Shown here: positions 7,042-8,409 of the stretch, in pieces
Position numbering within the stretch: position 1 is the first letter of the stretch
Layout of the letters: each line of letters starts with the position of its first letter
NCBI GenBank assembly: GCA_001593925.1
Contig: LUCD01000053.1
Location: forward strand, 1 to 8,409
Reading direction: 5' to 3'
DNA length: 8,409 nucleotides
Origin: Candidatus Bathyarchaeota archaeon B26-1
GTDB lineage: Archaea > Thermoproteota > Bathyarchaeia > Bathyarchaeales > B26-1
Position numbers and translations under genes: made by a program
The notes under the pieces: model-generated
Told to the model about the DNA's origin: nothing
Database searches by the model: none
The model's input: the letters and a program-made list of their open reading frames with translations, nothing else

Positions 7042-7227
7042 AGGGTAGAAGAACACTAATTTGAGGTAAGAGATATGGCACCAGGGGATAGGTTCACACC
7101 CCCGTTCGAACCCTCGTATCTTCAGATGAGAATTCCTCAATGTACAAGAAGAATTTAGGTTTAAGTTCTTAGTTTGGTGGTTCTACACATATTTTGCTTA
7201 TTCTTTTAACGTATATCTCCGGCAAGA
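7034..7227. other. Non-coding gap with nested short inverted repeats
   Basis: The gap between the permease and the deacetylase-like gene (about 236 bases to the chosen start) has no supportable reading frame. It holds nested complementary segments: TTGAGG (7061-7066) with CCTCAA (7135-7140), AGATA (7071-7075) with TATCT (7117-7121), and GGGG (7083-7086 region) with CCCC (near 7099-7102). It also contains GTTCGAACCC (7104-7113), which matches the tRNA T-loop consensus, but the flanking bases do not form a T-stem and no D or anticodon arm is visible. A small structured RNA or a decayed tRNA is possible; neither is shown. Confidence 0.3.
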
Positions 7228-7228
7228 A

Positions 7229-7238
7229 GTTTTATTTA
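7229..7238 (+). promoter_or_regulatory. Promoter of the deacetylase-like gene
   Basis: GTTTTATTTA is a strong TATA-like element preceded by GAA. Transcription would start near 7259-7262. This lies downstream of the ATG at 7246, so that codon would not be in the mRNA, and favours the ATG at 7270 (or GTG at 7261/7264) as the real start. Confidence 0.55.
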
Positions 7239-7269
7239 AGATCAGATGAAAGGTTCATTTGTGGTGAAA

Positions 7270-8178
7270 ATGGGGAAGGTTCACTTTGTTTCCATTTGTC
7301 ACTGTGATCGTGTGGAGTGGGGTGAGTCAGCGTACAGTTACGATGATATGGAGTCCGCTATACGGATGATCAATGAGATGATTGCAAAGGTCGAGGATGA
7401 GTGTGGTGTTAGGATTCCTATGACCTATCTTCCTTGCTTCTTTCATGGGAAAAAAGGGTACTCTGTTGCCGGAGAAAAGGCTGATTTGTTCAGAGAACTT
7501 TTGAAGATGGGAAACGAGATTGGAGTGCACACGCATGTTTCATACGACAACCTACCTACTCAAGATGAATTCATCGTACCTGACGCAGATACTCTAGAGA
7601 ACTTGGGCTTCCCTAGACCGAAAACTTGGGTAGCTGGCGATTTCTATACCACACCAAATACCATACGACAATTAGAAACAGGAGGATATGCAGTGGATGG
7701 TAGTGTTGTACCTTTAGAAGGAAAGTTTTACCACGGCAGTCGAAGACAATTTGAGATAGATTACTCTAAATGCAAGACCCTGTCTCCATACCGCCCATCC
7801 TACGAAGATATATCTCTACCTGGAAATTCACCTATAGTCGAACTTCCAGTCACTGCCTACCTACCAGAACTATGTTATCGGGATCAATACTTCCCTCTTA
7901 CCAAGCAAAAACCAGAGGAAAGACTTCTATCTAAGTGGCATGGAAGAGAGAGAACTGGAGTTGATGTCTTCCACATCTTTTGGCACCCTCAAGACCTCTG
8001 GCGTCCTCACGACGCTTGGTACCCGCAAGAGGCTGGCAAGCCCAAAAAGATAGACCATAAACTTCTAGAAAGCTTTGAAAGTCTGCTATGCATGGCTGCT
8101 GAACTTGAGGATGTGGCGTTTTCCACGGCATATGAAGCAGCTAAGGACTGGACCAAGAGTGATTTAAACCCACATTAG
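7270..8178 (+). CDS. Divergent NodB-like polysaccharide deacetylase-family protein
   Basis: A 302-residue protein with the order of motifs of the NodB/CE4 carbohydrate-deacetylase superfamily: an opening strand ending in an aspartate (VHFVSICHCD, Asp13), a histidine motif GVHTHVSYD (His87, His89), WVAGDF (119-124, Asp124), GYAVDGSVVP (139-148) and a late histidine segment VFHIFWHPQD (His235, His239). Classical members have TFDD and H(S/T)xxH; here CHCD and HTH replace them, so the metal site is either rearranged or the enzyme belongs to a side branch, and the substrate is unknown. It has no signal peptide, so is likely cytoplasmic. ATG 7270 is chosen because the TATA box predicts an mRNA start near 7260 and GGTGA (7263-7267) precedes it; the ATG at 7246 would add 8 residues (MKGSFVVK). 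Base composition is lower in GC than the genes to the left. It is convergent with the next gene, the stops 7 bases apart. Confidence 0.7.
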   Translation: MGKVHFVSICHCDRVEWGESAYSYDDMESAIRMINEMIAKVEDECGVRIPMTYLPCFFHGKKGYSVAGEKADLFRELLKMGNEIGVHTHVSYDNLPTQDEFIVPDADTLENLGFPRPKTWVAGDFYTTPNTIRQLETGGYAVDGSVVPLEGKFYHGSRRQFEIDYSKCKTLSPYRPSYEDISLPGNSPIVELPVTAYLPELCYRDQYFPLTKQKPEERLLSKWHGRERTGVDVFHIFWHPQDLWRPHDAWYPQEAGKPKKIDHKLLESFESLLCMAAELEDVAFSTAYEAAKDWTKSDLNPH

Positions 8179-8185
8179 AGAGATT

Positions 8186-8409
8186 TTATTCAACATCATC
8201 GTCCAGAATATTCGCTAAGATTTTTTCAGCGTATGAGATATGATCTCCTAATTCTGGAAACAAAACATGCATGGTCTCATGAAATACGGTCAAGATAAAT
8301 TCTTTGAGGCACTTGTCAAACTCACCTTCCCAATCACAGTAACCTACATATATGAAGATGATACCATCCGGATGTTCATCATCAACAAGATATGTTCCTT
8401 CGATAAGCG
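8186..8409 (-). CDS. HExxH metalloprotease-like protein, C-terminal fragment
   Basis: Reading the minus strand from the right edge gives an open frame of 73 complete codons to a TAA at 8186-8188; the 5' part lies outside the window. The visible sequence ends in the segment TVFHETMHVLFPELGDHISY followed by AEKILANILDD. HETMH (residues 43-47 of the fragment) is a zinc-metallopeptidase signature in a hydrophobic helix, and Glu61, 14 residues after the second histidine, in a helix YAEKILANIL, could be the third ligand. The frame is acidic and soluble with no membrane segment. No family is assigned; small archaeal and phage proteins of the ImmA/IrrE-like kind have a similar HExxH-then-E layout, but this is only resemblance. 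An alternative is that the HExxH is a chance match in an unrelated protein, although the open frame, continuous to the edge and ending neatly beside the convergent stop, supports a real gene. Confidence 0.6.
   Translation of the reverse strand, partial: LIEGTYLVDDEHPDGIIFIYVGYCDWEGEFDKCLKEFILTVFHETMHVLFPELGDHISYAEKILANILDDDVE

Noticed and set aside
7048..7124. A functional tRNA gene
   Set aside because: Only the T-loop consensus and a partial acceptor pairing are present; T-stem, D-arm and anticodon arm cannot be drawn.
7246..7269. ATG at 7246 as the start of the deacetylase-like gene
   Set aside because: It is only about 8 bases after the TATA box, so it would lie upstream of the predicted transcription start; kept as an alternative only.
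1..8409. CRISPR arrays, insertion sequences and long direct repeats
   Set aside because: No regularly spaced repeats, transposase motifs or long terminal repeats were seen on reading either strand.

Overview
The window looks archaeal. Every convincing gene start sits 25-45 bases downstream of an A/T-rich TATA-like box, the predicted leaders are only about 10-20 nucleotides long and carry GGTG-type Shine-Dalgarno sequences, GTG and TTG starts occur, and arginine and isoleucine are often written AGG/AGA and ATA. The protein set (M55 D-aminopeptidase, DegT aminotransferase, a surface-anchored protein, a signal-peptide-bearing FtsX-like permease, a ceramidase-like enzyme) would fit an uncultured member of the Thermoproteota/Bathyarchaeia type, but that placement is inference from style, not from a marker gene.

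Layout. Bases 1-129 hold the first 43 codons of a minus-strand gene that resembles the start of neutral/alkaline ceramidase-like proteins. It shares a 179-base divergent promoter region with a plus-strand M55 peptidase gene of the DppA type (309-1073). Next come a PLP-dependent DegT/DnrJ/EryC1 aminotransferase with its own promoter (1159-2397) and, 27 bases later, a TTG-started gene for a protein anchored at both ends whose outer part looks like a helical-toroid glycan-processing domain (2425-3939). A new promoter leads into a 1000-residue composite membrane protein (4031-7033): signal peptide, carboxypeptidase-regulatory-like beta domain, three membrane helices, a four-helix FtsX/MacB-type permease unit and a 160-residue cytoplasmic tail. 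No ABC ATPase is present here.

After 7033 the character changes. A 236-base gap rich in short inverted repeats precedes a lower-GC pair of convergent genes: a divergent NodB/polysaccharide-deacetylase-like protein (7270-8178) and, 7 bases away on the minus strand, the C-terminal 73 residues of a HExxH metalloprotease-like protein that runs off the window (8186-8409). Hand-counted 60-base lines give 55-62% GC upstream (721-780, 1441-1500) and 40-45% here (7681-7740, 8041-8100, 8281-8340), so this end may have a different origin.

Taken together, the left 7 kb can be read as cell-surface and small-molecule amide/amino-sugar functions: amide hydrolysis (M55, ceramidase-like), transamination of a sugar or cyclitol (DegT), an extracellular carbohydrate-type domain and an export or envelope-remodelling permease. 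That joint role is inference from neighbourhood only. The most unusual object is the composite permease. No CRISPR array, insertion sequence, intact tRNA or rRNA was seen.
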